64,000 bases of DNA from Erwinia sp039023475 (GCF_039023475.1 NZ_JBCHVB010000004.1:310001-374000); one strand, 5' to 3'. Shown: positions 51,789-61,037, counted from the stretch's first letter. The notes: a model not told the origin generated them from the sequence alone. A program made the numbers and translations.

Positions 51789-53780
51789 TCAGAACTGCGC
51801 GCTGATGCCCAGGTTATACATGAACTGCTCCCCGGAACTCAGACCGCCGGTTTGTGAGGCTGACGCAAAGGCCGCCACCGACTCTCCGAGGGGAACATGC
51901 GCGCCAACCGAGACGTTCATCCAGTCACTGTCCTGTCCGGCCACCTCCCGCGTGAAGGAGGTCTGCGTGGATTTCAGCCCGCCTCCTGCCCGCCAGACGT
52001 TATCACCAAACTGGTGGTTATAGCTGACTTCCGCCCAGGGGTTGACCCAGCCGAACCGGGAATCCACCCGCCAGCCCGCTGTACCAATCTGGGAATGGGC
52101 ATTCTGATCGTCAAAGCGCATCGCGGTACTGCTGCTGCCCTGCTCCTGATAACCCTTTACCGAGCTGTAATCCAGCGCATACTGCACCACCGGCCCCGTT
52201 GTTAACCGCGACCCAAGCGGAATATCCCAGCCCGCAGCCATACGGCCGCCCACCTGAGTGCCTTCCGTGTCGCCATTCTCGGTACGGGTCGCCGGGCCCA
52301 GCACCACGCTGCGCCTGATGTCGTCATAGTTAACCGAGGCGAACTGGACGTCGGCGTTGATCCAGCCGTGATCGAAAATCGTCAGTTCGCTGTAGGCTGA
52401 GGCCAGCCAGCCGCGCATTTTATAGTCGTAGCGCGGCGTGGGATGCTGGCTGTCGTCAGAGCCGGAAATCAGCGCGCCCACCAGCCAGTCGTCGGTGAGC
52501 TGGTAATCCACGCCCAGCGTCAGATTGTGGGTGGTGGCGTTGCCCTCGCCCGCCGCCAGGTTATCCGCATAGTCATAGTGCTGCCCGGCGTAGCCTCCGT
52601 AAACGCTGAGCGAGCCCTGAGGGTTATCCCCATGGCGCTGCTGCTGGAGGCGGCTGTCGAGCGTCGCTCTCGCATCCCGCGACATCGCCAGCGTGGCCTG
52701 ATTCAGCGCCACCGCCTGCGCGGGCGCGTCCAGCACTGACTGGATATAGTCGGCAATCAGCAAATGCGTCGCGGGCCCTGGATGCAGCCGATCGGCAAAC
52801 AGATAGTCCTGACTGCTGGAGAAGCCGGGCATCGCCGAGGTGCAGTCGGCGGCAGAAACGCCGGGAGGACAAGCCATGCCCGCCGTGTTCGTCAGCCCGT
52901 AGCGGGCCGGATCGCTTAACACCTCGCTGAACAGCCCGTTGACGTCCACGCGCACGATATTGCCGCGGAGCTGCGCCAGCCCGTTTTCCTCCTGCTGGTT
53001 ATAGCGATCGGTCAGCGCCGCCGCCTGCTCGCTGAGCACCTGCCAGGCCTGATAAAGCTGTGCAGTTGCCACCTGCCGCAGCGCTTCCACGCTGGTGAGT
53101 TCGCCCGCAGCGGCGTACAGCGCTTCACGGATAGCGCTGTTCCTGGCCTCTGGCGTGAACGTAGTCTGCCCGCTCAGGGACCGGAACGCGGCGGCCAGCG
53201 CCGGAGTGGCAACCGGCGCCAGCCCAATCTGTATTACCGCCTCAAGCAGCGCTGGCGTCGCCCCCACGTTCGGTACAGTCGGCACAATGACCGTATTCGC
53301 GCCCGCCGACAGCAGCGCCCTGACCTGGCTGGCGGCGGCAAAAGCGCTGCCGCTCACTATCCGATCCGCGTTCAGCGGATTAAGCGCGGCGGCGGCCAGA
53401 TCGTTACCGCCAATCCAGTGGATATAAAGCCCGTCGGCCTCGGCCTTTCCGCCGTTCGCCCTGAGCCAGGCGGCAACCTGATCGGCACTGTTATCGACAG
53501 GATTAAGCTGCGGAACGGCCACCGCATTCCCCGCCGCATAATTGGTGCCGCCAGCCTCTGACGGGCGAAGCGACTGATTGATTCTGGCGGCCAGCACCTC
53601 GTCGTAAAGCGGATTCCTGTTACTATCCCAGGTGTAGCGGCCGTTATTGCCGCTGTCGCTCAGGCTGTCGCCAAATACGTAGAGTCGCTCCCAGCCAGCG
53701 GCGGGGGCGACGGCACAAAGCGAGCAGGCGATCCACGCCGCCCCAAAGGCCACACGGCGCGTTATGCGTTTCTTTGACAT
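51789..53780 (-). CDS. GDSL-type autotransporter esterase
   Basis: 663 residues. Signal peptide, then a passenger GDSL lipase/esterase domain with the catalytic Ser in LYVFGDSLSDSGNNGRY, block III Asn in WIGGNDLAAAAL, and Asp/His in YLFADRLHPGPATH. The last about 270 residues are an autotransporter beta-barrel ending in NLGISAQF. Related proteins (EstA, ApeE) are displayed on the cell surface and hydrolyse esters or lipids. Start at MSKKRITRR behind GGAG. Monocistronic, convergent to torA. Confidence 0.92.
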   Translation of the reverse strand: MSKKRITRRVAFGAAWIACSLCAVAPAAGWERLYVFGDSLSDSGNNGRYTWDSNRNPLYDEVLAARINQSLRPSEAGGTNYAAGNAVAVPQLNPVDNSADQVAAWLRANGGKAEADGLYIHWIGGNDLAAAALNPLNADRIVSGSAFAAASQVRALLSAGANTVIVPTVPNVGATPALLEAVIQIGLAPVATPALAAAFRSLSGQTTFTPEARNSAIREALYAAAGELTSVEALRQVATAQLYQAWQVLSEQAAALTDRYNQQEENGLAQLRGNIVRVDVNGLFSEVLSDPARYGLTNTAGMACPPGVSAADCTSAMPGFSSSQDYLFADRLHPGPATHLLIADYIQSVLDAPAQAVALNQATLAMSRDARATLDSRLQQQRHGDNPQGSLSVYGGYAGQHYDYADNLAAGEGNATTHNLTLGVDYQLTDDWLVGALISGSDDSQHPTPRYDYKMRGWLASAYSELTIFDHGWINADVQFASVNYDDIRRSVVLGPATRTENGDTEGTQVGGRMAAGWDIPLGSRLTTGPVVQYALDYSSVKGYQEQGSSSTAMRFDDQNAHSQIGTAGWRVDSRFGWVNPWAEVSYNHQFGDNVWRAGGGLKSTQTSFTREVAGQDSDWMNVSVGAHVPLGESVAAFASASQTGGLSSGEQFMYNLGISAQF

Positions 53781-53918
53781 GGAGAACTCCGGAAAAGAGC
53801 GCAAGTAAGACTTAATATTTGTATTGTTAATTTCAGCAACAGATTAACTATTGCCTGGCCGGAGATAACGTCAAGCGCCACCCGGTGGTTTTTTACACAA
53901 ATTTGATGGAGATACATT

Positions 53919-54485
53919 ATGGTGCAGCGCTGCGGCTGGGTAACGCAGGATCCAATCTATCTGGCTTATCATGATGAAGAGTGGGGCGTTCCGGTCACTG
54001 ATACTCGTACGCTTTTTGAAATGCTCTGCCTGGAAGGCCAGATGGCAGGGCTGTCATGGCTCACGGTGCTGAAGAAGCGGGAAAACTATCGTCGCGCCTT
54101 TCATCAGTTTGATCCGCAGACTGTGGCGAAAATGGGCGAGACCGACGTGGAGCGACTGATGCTGGACAGCGGTATTATTCGCCACCGGGGGAAAATCGCC
54201 GCCGTTATTGCCAATGCGCAGGCACTGCTGGCGATGGAGGCCGGGGGTGAGTCCTTCAGCGCCTTTCTCTGGGCATTTGTCGACCATACGCCCCAGCGCC
54301 ACCGCTTTGCGGATTACCGGACCGCGCCGACCTTCAGCCCCGTTTCCGACGCCCTTTCAAAGGCGCTGAAGAAGCGCGGTTTTAAATTTGTTGGTACGAC
54401 CACCTGTTACTCATTTATGCAGGCATGCGGTCTGATTATTGACCATACGACCGGCTGTTTTTGCCATGCTGACAATATAAAGTAG
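53919..54485 (+). CDS. tag: Tag, 3-methyladenine DNA glycosylase I
   Basis: 188 residues (187 in E. coli). Constitutive base-excision repair enzyme removing 3-methyladenine. The zinc site Cys5, His18 (RCGWVTQDPIYLAYHDEEWG) and the C-terminal His/Cys of DHTTGCFCHAD are present, as are LFEMLCLEGQMAGLSWLTVL and GIIRHRGKI. Start ATG behind TGGAGATAC. Confidence 0.95.
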   Translation: MVQRCGWVTQDPIYLAYHDEEWGVPVTDTRTLFEMLCLEGQMAGLSWLTVLKKRENYRRAFHQFDPQTVAKMGETDVERLMLDSGIIRHRGKIAAVIANAQALLAMEAGGESFSAFLWAFVDHTPQRHRFADYRTAPTFSPVSDALSKALKKRGFKFVGTTTCYSFMQACGLIIDHTTGCFCHADNIK

Positions 54486-54595
54486 CTTATCTTTACAATT
54501 TCAGACTTTTAGAACGTTATTTCCTCACAATGCACGGGCATAATTCACCTTTATGCGGCATGTATGCCCACTGTTTTATTTGAGAGAAATAACCC

Positions 54596-55255
54596 ATGAA
54601 AATGAGCTCCGTTGCCCTCGCTCTGGTTCTGAGCGGTACTGTTGCCCTGGCAGGCTGTACGACTAATCCTTACACTGGCGAACGTGAAGCTGGAAAATCT
54701 GGCATCGGTGCAGGCCTTGGCGCCGCGCTGGGCGCTGGCGTTGGCGTGCTTTCCTCCTCGAAAAAAGATCGCGGTAAAGGCGCGCTGATTGGCGCCGCGG
54801 CTGGTGCTGCGCTCGGCGGCAGTGCGGGCTATTATATGGACGTTCAGGAAGCGAAGCTGCGCGATAAAATGCGCGGGACCGGCGTCAGCGTTACCCGTCA
54901 GGGCGATAACATCATTCTGAATATGCCAAGCAATGTGACCTTCGACAGCAGCAGCAGCACGCTCAAGGCTGCCGGCGCGAACACGCTGACCGGCGTGGCC
55001 ATGGTCCTGAAAGAGTATCCGAAAACCGCGGTGAATATCACCGGCTATACCGACAGCACCGGGACGCGCCAGCTGAATATGAATCTCTCCCAGCAGCGTG
55101 CCGACAGCGTGGGCAGCGCGCTGATCGCCCAGGGCGTCGCCGCTAACCGCATCCGTACCGGCGGCATGGGCCCGGATAATCCGATTGCCACTAACAGCAC
55201 GGAAGCCGGTAAAGCGCAGAACCGCCGCGTGGAAATTACCCTCAGCCCGCTGTAA
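54596..55255 (+). CDS. yiaD: YiaD, OmpA-domain outer-membrane lipoprotein
   Basis: 219 residues, same as E. coli YiaD. Lipobox VALAGCTTNPYTGE, a glycine-zipper segment (GIGAGLGAALGAGVGVLSSS, GAAAGAALGGSAGYYMD) and a C-terminal OmpA peptidoglycan-binding domain (NITGYTDSTGTRQLNMNLSQ ... NRRVEITLSPL). In E. coli, yiaD also sits near tag. Confidence 0.94.
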   Translation: MKMSSVALALVLSGTVALAGCTTNPYTGEREAGKSGIGAGLGAALGAGVGVLSSSKKDRGKGALIGAAAGAALGGSAGYYMDVQEAKLRDKMRGTGVSVTRQGDNIILNMPSNVTFDSSSSTLKAAGANTLTGVAMVLKEYPKTAVNITGYTDSTGTRQLNMNLSQQRADSVGSALIAQGVAANRIRTGGMGPDNPIATNSTEAGKAQNRRVEITLSPL

Positions 55256-55264
55256 CCTGCTTTT

Positions 55265-55291
55265 CTGCCGGGTCACCTGCTGGCCCGGCAG
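55265..55291 (+). terminator. Hairpin after yiaD
   Basis: CTGCCGGG ... CCCGGCAG stem about 10 bases after the stop. No strong T-tract, so termination is only likely. Confidence 0.5.
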
Positions 55292-55476
55292 CCTCTCTCC
55301 GCCCGCTTAGCTTGTTAACTGCCTGCCAGATAGTCGCCCGGGTAAGAGAGATGGGCGCGACGCCACTTATGTTTTATGATGACCCCCTCCGGTTCCTGAA
55401 TCCGGGTTACGCTCAGAAACAGGACCAGCGATAGCTGAGGCTACGCTTTCTCTTCCGTTAATGTTCAAGGATCGCT

Positions 55477-56502
55477 ATGAACCGCAAGGCCACACGCGCC
55501 ACCATCAGCGATGTCGCTAAAGCTGCAAACACCGGGAAAACCAGCGTATCGCGCTTTCTGAACGGTGAGCAGCACGTCCTTTCCGCAAGCCTCAGGCAGC
55601 GGATTGAGACGGCCATTGCCGAGCTGGACTATCGCCCCAGCCAGATGGCGCGGGGGCTGAAGCGTGGCCGCACCCGGCTGATAGGGCTGATTATCGCCGA
55701 TATCACTAATCCCTATTCGGTTGAAGTGATGAGCGGTATTGAGGCTGCCTGCCGGGCCAGGGGCTTTACCCTGCTGATGTGCAATACCAATAACGAAGTG
55801 GATCAGGAGCAGCATTATCTGAATCTGCTGAGCAGTTATCAGGTCGAGGGGATCGTGGTGAACGCGGTCGGCATGCGTGAAGAGGCGCTGAGCCATCTCC
55901 AGCAGTCGCTGCTGCCGATGGTGCTGATTGATCGTAAAATTCCTGACTTCAGCTGTGACGTCGTGGGGCTGAATAACCGGGAAGCGGCCGTTCAGGTGAC
56001 GCAGCACCTTATTGAGCAGGCGTTTCACGCCATCCTGTTTGTGACCGAACCGCTGGGGCTGGTGAATACGCGTCATGAAAGACTGGACGCCTTTTACTCC
56101 ATTATGGCGCAGCACCCCGGACATGTGGCGGAGCAGGCTGAAGTGGCGATTAACGATCCGGCCAGGCTTGATGCGGTTTTAAAAGATTACGTGCAGCGCA
56201 ATGCCGGCCAGCGCTGCGCGGTTCTGGTGGTTAACGGCGCACTGACGCTACAGGTGGCGCGTTCACTGCGGCGTCTGGGGCTGAGCTGGGGAGGCGATCT
56301 CGGCCTACTGGGCTTTGACGAACTCGCCTGGTCAGAACTGGCGGGCGTTGGCATCACCACGCTGAAACAGCCCACCTGGCAAATTGGTTATTCTGCGCTG
56401 GAACAGGTCATTAAACGCATTGAGGGTGACGACACGCCGCCCCAGGAACAGGTCTATTCCGGCGAGCTGATCGTCAGAAAATCGACGATATTTGGGCAGT
56501 AG
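55477..56502 (+). CDS. ptxS: PtxS-like LacI-family repressor of 2-ketogluconate genes
   Basis: 341 residues. N-terminal LacI HTH (TISDVAKAANTGKTSVSRFL), hinge YRPSQMARGLKRGRT, then a periplasmic-binding-like ligand domain (LIGLIIADITNPYSVEVMSG ... LLGFDELAWSELAGVGITTL). Position directly upstream of kguEKTD and the palindrome before kguE match PtxS of pseudomonads, which responds to 2-ketogluconate; the name rests on context. It probably represses both itself and the kgu operon. Start behind AAGGATCGCT. Confidence 0.8.
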   Translation: MNRKATRATISDVAKAANTGKTSVSRFLNGEQHVLSASLRQRIETAIAELDYRPSQMARGLKRGRTRLIGLIIADITNPYSVEVMSGIEAACRARGFTLLMCNTNNEVDQEQHYLNLLSSYQVEGIVVNAVGMREEALSHLQQSLLPMVLIDRKIPDFSCDVVGLNNREAAVQVTQHLIEQAFHAILFVTEPLGLVNTRHERLDAFYSIMAQHPGHVAEQAEVAINDPARLDAVLKDYVQRNAGQRCAVLVVNGALTLQVARSLRRLGLSWGGDLGLLGFDELAWSELAGVGITTLKQPTWQIGYSALEQVIKRIEGDDTPPQEQVYSGELIVRKSTIFGQ

Positions 56503-56710
56503 GGAGAATAGCGCAGGCCTGCGTAACGGCTGTTCCCGGCCTGACAAGAAGCGGGCCACCCTTACACGTTATATCCTTTCACAATCATTCTTCCCGCACT
56601 TCACCACCCTTTTAAGCCCGTCTGGCCGCCATCATTTTTCAGAACTCCCCTTGCCACTAATTGTTTACATCGTGAGCGCGATCATAAAACCAGACTCTGC
56701 TCCTTTGCTT

Positions 56711-56724
56711 TGGAACCGGTTCCA
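56711..56724. promoter_or_regulatory. PtxS-type operator before kguE
   Basis: Perfect 14-base palindrome TGGAACCGGTTCCA, 46 bases before the kguE start. It differs only at symmetric positions 3 and 12 from TGAAACCGGTTTCA, the site reported for Pseudomonas PtxS. The rest of the ptxS-kguE gap (268 bases) contains no gene. Confidence 0.75.
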
Positions 56725-56770
56725 TCTACCGTTTTTAGCACGCAGTGGCGGGTAACGCCGGGAGAAGCAG

Positions 56771-57520
56771 ATGAAAAGAGATGTGATTGTGGTAACGGCG
56801 GCCTATGGTCGCGATCGGATTAAGGCCCTGGGCGGCCAGCAGGCCGTTGTGCCGGTGATCGCCGCTGCCGGTGCTGAAGGGGTGGAAATACGCCGTGAGC
56901 TGTTCAGCGATGAGGAGTTGCAAAGCCTCTCCGGGCTGGGCCAGGCCATCACCGCCGCAAATCTGGTGGCGTACTACTCCGTACCGGAAGCCTTGTTTAA
57001 CGAGCAGGGCCTGGTCAACCCGGCGCTGTCGCGCCATCTGGCAGAAGCGACGCAACTCAACGCCCAGCGTCTAAAATATGCGTTGGGTAACTATCGTCGC
57101 GGCTTCGATTTCACCAGCCTGCGTAACAGTCTGGCTTCCCACGCCGTTCAACTCGTGGTGGAAAACGACCAGACGGCGTCAGGCAGGCTGTCCGTGATGA
57201 AGGCCTATCTTGAGGAAGGTGGCGAAGCGCAGAGCGGCTGCGGCGTGACCTTCGATATGGGTAACTGGCTCTGGGTGGGTGATAACCCTCTCGATGCCGC
57301 TGAACAACTTAGCCCTGCCGTCAGCTATATCCACGTTAAGGCCGCTGTGTCACAGGGTGACAGCTGGCGGGCCGTCGCGCTGGATGAGGCTGACAGCCTG
57401 TGGCGTGAAACCTTAGATCTTCTTCCCCCGGACGTGCCGCGCGGCATTGAGTTTCCGCTGGAAGGTGACGATCTGGTCGCTGTCACACGCCATTACGTTG
57501 ACCTGTTGCGGGAGGAGTAA
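56771..57520 (+). CDS. kguE: KguE, sugar-phosphate isomerase/epimerase-like protein of 2-ketogluconate use
   Basis: 249 residues, AP endonuclease family 2 / xylose-isomerase-like TIM barrel: GAEGVEIRRELFSDEELQSL, a metal-ligand Glu in LVVENDQTASGR, CGVTFDMGNWLWVGDNPLDA and VSYIHVKAAV. KguE is a member of the kgu operon whose exact reaction is not well established. First gene of kguEKTD; 3 bases separate it from kguK, so they are coupled. Confidence 0.82.
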   Translation: MKRDVIVVTAAYGRDRIKALGGQQAVVPVIAAAGAEGVEIRRELFSDEELQSLSGLGQAITAANLVAYYSVPEALFNEQGLVNPALSRHLAEATQLNAQRLKYALGNYRRGFDFTSLRNSLASHAVQLVVENDQTASGRLSVMKAYLEEGGEAQSGCGVTFDMGNWLWVGDNPLDAAEQLSPAVSYIHVKAAVSQGDSWRAVALDEADSLWRETLDLLPPDVPRGIEFPLEGDDLVAVTRHYVDLLREE

Positions 57521-57523
57521 ACC

Positions 57524-58477
57524 ATGACCATCAAGGAAAACGGAACGCTGGATGCGGTCACGATTGGCGAGGCGATGGCGATGTTTGTCGCCAGCGAGAC
57601 GGGCGATCTTGCCGCCGCCGAACACTTTGTTAAACGCATCGCCGGTGCCGAGCTGAACGTCGCTATCGGTCTCGCCAGGCTCGGCCTGAAGGTGGGTTGG
57701 GTCAGCCGCGTGGGAGACGATTCGTTTGGCCGCTTTACCTGCCAGCAGCTGGAAAAAGAGGGCGTCGATCATCAGCAGGTGATCGTGGATGACCGTTACC
57801 CGACCGGCTTTCAGCTCAAGTCGAAGGTGGAAGATGGTTCCGATCCGCTGGTGGAGTATTTCCGCAAAGGATCGGCAGCCAGCCATCTGTCGCCCGACGA
57901 TTTTAACCGCGACTATTTCGGCACGGCCAGACACCTTCATCTGAGCGGCGTCTCAGCGGCGATCTCCGCTTCTTCGCTGGCGCTGTCAAAGCACGCGGCG
58001 CAGGAAATGAAGCAGATGGGAAAAAGCATCTCTTTCGATCCCAATCTGCGCCCGGTGCTCTGGCCCAGCGAGCGCGAGATGGCGAAGCAGCTCAATTTAC
58101 TGGCGGGCTATGCCGACTGGGTGCTGCCCGGCATCAGCGAGGGAAAAATCCTGACCGGCTACGACCAGCCGGAGGCCATTGCTGATTTCTACCTGGATAA
58201 GGGCGTGAAAGCCGTCATCATAAAAACGGGCTGCGACGGCGCCTGGTACAAGACATCCGGCGGTGAGAAGGGCCAGGTTGCGGCGATCAAAACCGAGAAT
58301 GTGGTCGATACCGTTGGCGCTGGCGACGGCTTTGCTGTTGGCGTGATCAGTGCGCTACTGGAAGGCAAAACGCTGCCGCAGGCGATTAAGCGCGGCAACA
58401 AAATTGGCTCACTGGCCATTCAGGTCATCGGCGACAGCGAAGGGCTTCCGACGCGCGCTGAGCTGGGCGATGAATAA
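57524..58477 (+). CDS. kguK: KguK, 2-ketogluconate kinase (PfkB/ribokinase family)
   Basis: 317 residues. PfkB fold: N-terminal VTIGEAMAMFVASETGDLAA, GGxxN-equivalent GAELNVAIGLARLGLKVGWV, and the C-terminal anion-hole signature DTVGAGDGFAVGVISALLEG with the catalytic Asp. Phosphorylates the keto-sugar acid at C6. A KdgK (2-keto-3-deoxygluconate kinase) activity cannot be excluded from sequence, but the operon favours 2-ketogluconate. Confidence 0.85.
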   Translation: MTIKENGTLDAVTIGEAMAMFVASETGDLAAAEHFVKRIAGAELNVAIGLARLGLKVGWVSRVGDDSFGRFTCQQLEKEGVDHQQVIVDDRYPTGFQLKSKVEDGSDPLVEYFRKGSAASHLSPDDFNRDYFGTARHLHLSGVSAAISASSLALSKHAAQEMKQMGKSISFDPNLRPVLWPSEREMAKQLNLLAGYADWVLPGISEGKILTGYDQPEAIADFYLDKGVKAVIIKTGCDGAWYKTSGGEKGQVAAIKTENVVDTVGAGDGFAVGVISALLEGKTLPQAIKRGNKIGSLAIQVIGDSEGLPTRAELGDE

Positions 58478-58589
58478 AAGCGATCTCAACACGTACCCTT
58501 AAAATAAACCTCACTGCGCGTGAGGCGCCTCGCTGTTACAGCCGGGTGCTCAGCGCAGCCTGCGGTGCCCTCAAAACAGAGGATCGACT

Positions 58590-59873
58590 ATGAAAAAGCA
58601 TACAATCGCGCCAAAACGCTGGTGGTACATCATGCCCATCGTGTTTATCACTTACAGCCTGGCGTATCTGGACAGGGCGAATTTCAGCTTCGCCTCGGCG
58701 GCCGGAATCAATGAAGATTTGGGGATCACCAGAGGCATGTCCTCGCTGTTGGGCGCCCTGTTCTTTCTTGGCTACTTCTTTTTTCAGATCCCCGGCGCGA
58801 TTTACGCCGAACGCCGCAGCGTTAAAAAACTGGTATTTGTCTGTCTGATCCTCTGGGGGATATGCGCCTCGCTGACCGGCATGGTTTCCAACATCCCGAT
58901 GCTGGCCGCGATCCGCTTCGTACTCGGCGTGGTCGAAGCTGCCGTGATGCCGGCGATGCTGATCTACATCAGCAACTGGTTTACCAAATCCGAACGCTCG
59001 CGGGCGAACACCTTCCTGATCCTCGGTAATCCGGTGACAGTATTGTGGATGTCAGTTGTCTCGGGCTACCTGATCGAGGCCTACGGCTGGCGTGAAATGT
59101 TTATCATCGAAGGGTTCCCGGCGGTGATCTGGGCGGTAGCCTGGTGGTTCCTGGTGCAGGATAAGCCGTCCCAGGCCAAATGGCTCAGCAATCAGGAGAA
59201 AGCGGACCTGCAGGCGCAGCTACAGAAAGAGCAAGAAGGCATTAAAGCCGTACGTAACTATGGCGAGGCCTTTAAATCCCGCAATGTGATCCTGCTGTGT
59301 ATGCAATATTTCACCTGGAGCATCGGGGTCTACGGCTTCGTGCTCTGGCTGCCCTCTATTCTGCGTAACGGGATGGAGATGGGTATGGTGCAGGCGGGCT
59401 GGCTCTCTGCGGTGCCTTATCTGGCGGCTACCATCGCTATGCTCGTGGTCTCCTGGGCTTCCGATAAGCTCCAGAATCGCAAACTCTTTGTCTGGCCGCT
59501 GCTGCTGGTAGGCGCGCTGGCCTTCCTGGGTTCCTGGCTGGTGGGCGCCGATAATTTCTGGCTTTCGTTCACCCTGCTGGTGATTGCCGGTGCAGCCATG
59601 TACGCGCCATATGGTCCGTTCTTCGCCATCATCCCGGAAATGCTGCCCCGCAATGTGGCCGGCGGCGCGATGGCGTTAATCAACTCGATGGGGGCGCTGG
59701 GTTCATTCCTCGGCTCATGGGTGGTAGGTTATCTGAACGGTGCCACCGGCAGCCCTTCCGCTTCCTATATTTTTATGGCCGCCTCGCTGCTGATTTCCGT
59801 CTGCCTGACGCTGATCGTCAAGCCGGCCGATAACAAACAGCCTCCGGTGCCGCATGGCGCTAAGCACGCCTGA
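58590..59873 (+). CDS. kguT: KguT, MFS transporter for 2-ketogluconate
   Basis: 427 residues with 12 predicted transmembrane helices, anion:cation symporter (ACS) branch of the major facilitator superfamily: SLAYLDRANFSFASAAGINE with the conserved DRAN motif, GYFFFQIPGAIYAERRSVKK, VLGVVEAAVMPAMLIYISNW. Imports the sugar acid with protons. Start behind AGAGGATCGACT; 112 bases after kguK. Confidence 0.88.
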   Translation: MKKHTIAPKRWWYIMPIVFITYSLAYLDRANFSFASAAGINEDLGITRGMSSLLGALFFLGYFFFQIPGAIYAERRSVKKLVFVCLILWGICASLTGMVSNIPMLAAIRFVLGVVEAAVMPAMLIYISNWFTKSERSRANTFLILGNPVTVLWMSVVSGYLIEAYGWREMFIIEGFPAVIWAVAWWFLVQDKPSQAKWLSNQEKADLQAQLQKEQEGIKAVRNYGEAFKSRNVILLCMQYFTWSIGVYGFVLWLPSILRNGMEMGMVQAGWLSAVPYLAATIAMLVVSWASDKLQNRKLFVWPLLLVGALAFLGSWLVGADNFWLSFTLLVIAGAAMYAPYGPFFAIIPEMLPRNVAGGAMALINSMGALGSFLGSWVVGYLNGATGSPSASYIFMAASLLISVCLTLIVKPADNKQPPVPHGAKHA

Positions 59874-59881
59874 CTTTGCAT

Positions 59882-59903
59882 AAACGGGCCAGCGGGCCCG
59901 TTT
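59882..59903 (+). repeat. Hairpin between kguT and kguD
   Basis: AAACGGGCC-AGCG-GGCCCGTTT within the 54-base gap, without a T-tract. May cause partial termination or protect upstream mRNA. Confidence 0.55.
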
Positions 59904-59927
59904 CCTCATTTTCAAAGGGAGAGATGA

Positions 59928-60911
59928 ATGAAACCCTCAGTAGTGCTCTATAAGTCGTTACCGGACGATCTCCGCTCAACGCTGGATGACCATTTTAACG
60001 TGACGGAAATTGCCGGGCTGTCGCCGGAAACGGTCGCTCAGCATGCCGACGCCTTCCGTCAGGCGGAAGGGATCCTCGGCTCCGGTGGCAAAGTGGATGC
60101 GGAGTTTCTGGAAAAAGCGCCAAACTTGCGCGCGGCCTCCACCGTTTCCGTCGGCTACGATAACTTTGACGTGGAGGCGCTGAACGCGCGCGGCGTGGTG
60201 CTGATGCATACGCCAACCGTTCTGACCGAAACGGTGGCCGATACCATGATGGCGCTGGTGCTTTCATCCGCCCGGCGCGTGGTTGAAGTGGCCGGACGCG
60301 TGAAGCAGGGGGAATGGCAGGGCAGCATTGGCCCCGACTGGTTCGGTATTGACGTCCACCATAAAAAGCTGGGGATCCTCGGCATGGGCCGCATCGGGCT
60401 GGCGCTCGCCCAGCGTGCGCATCTCGGCTTCAGCATGCCCATTCTCTATAACGCCCGTAAGCATCATGATGAGGCGGAAGAGCGTTTTGACGCGCAGTAT
60501 TGCGATCTGGATACGCTGCTCAGAGAGTCAGATTTTCTCTGCATCAGCCTGCCGCTGACCGAACAGACCCACCACATGATCGGTCGTGAGCAGCTGGCGA
60601 AAATGAAGCCCAGCGCGGTGCTGATAAATGCCGGACGCGGGCCGGTGATCGATGAGCAGGCGCTGATTGAGGCGCTTAACGACGGAACGATTTATGCGGC
60701 AGGCCTCGACGTTTTCGAGCAGGAGCCGTTACCGGTCGATTCACCGCTGCTGGGCATGGCGAATGTCGTGGCACTTCCGCATATTGGCTCCGCCACGCAT
60801 GAAACCCGCTACGGTATGGCAAAAGATGCGGTGGATAACCTGATTGCGGCCCTGACCGGCAAGATTGAGAAAAACTGCGTCAACCCGCAGATAGCGAAGT
60901 CGCAGCGCTGA
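59928..60911 (+). CDS. kguD: KguD, 2-keto-(6-phospho)gluconate reductase (GhrB-like D-isomer 2-hydroxyacid dehydrogenase)
   Basis: 327 residues. NAD(P)-binding LGILGMGRIGLALAQRAHLG, catalytic Arg in INAGRGPVIDEQAL, Glu in GLDVFEQEPLP, His in ALPHIGSATHETRYGM. Reduces 2-keto-6-phosphogluconate to 6-phosphogluconate, feeding the pentose-phosphate and Entner-Doudoroff routes. Sequence alone would also fit GhrB (YiaE), glyoxylate/2-ketogluconate reductase; placement at the end of kguEKTD favours kguD. Confidence 0.87.
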   Translation: MKPSVVLYKSLPDDLRSTLDDHFNVTEIAGLSPETVAQHADAFRQAEGILGSGGKVDAEFLEKAPNLRAASTVSVGYDNFDVEALNARGVVLMHTPTVLTETVADTMMALVLSSARRVVEVAGRVKQGEWQGSIGPDWFGIDVHHKKLGILGMGRIGLALAQRAHLGFSMPILYNARKHHDEAEERFDAQYCDLDTLLRESDFLCISLPLTEQTHHMIGREQLAKMKPSAVLINAGRGPVIDEQALIEALNDGTIYAAGLDVFEQEPLPVDSPLLGMANVVALPHIGSATHETRYGMAKDAVDNLIAALTGKIEKNCVNPQIAKSQR

Positions 60912-60924
60912 CCGATCCATAAAA

Positions 60925-60981
60925 AAGCCACGGGGTGACAAAGCACCCCGTTATAGGATCCACTTTATCGCCCCGTGGCTT
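60925..60981. terminator. Nested hairpins after kguD
   Basis: An outer pair AAGCCACGGGG (60925-60935) with CCCCGTGGCTT (60971-60981) and an inner pair CGGGGTG (60931-60937) with CACCCCG (60944-60950) compete for the same bases. A6 on the left and TT on the right let it work between the convergent kgu and kdu operons. Confidence 0.7.
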
Positions 60982-60987
60982 AATCCT

Positions 60988-61023
60988 GCCTGGGCCCGCA
61001 ACTGATGCGGGCTCAGGCTTTTT
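60988..61023 (+). terminator. Second terminator between kguD and kduD
   Basis: GCCTGGGCCCGCA-ACTGA-TGCGGGCTCAGGC followed by five T residues, a long stem just before the convergent kduD end. Confidence 0.8.
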
Positions 61024-61037
61024 CGTTTATGGCCGGG

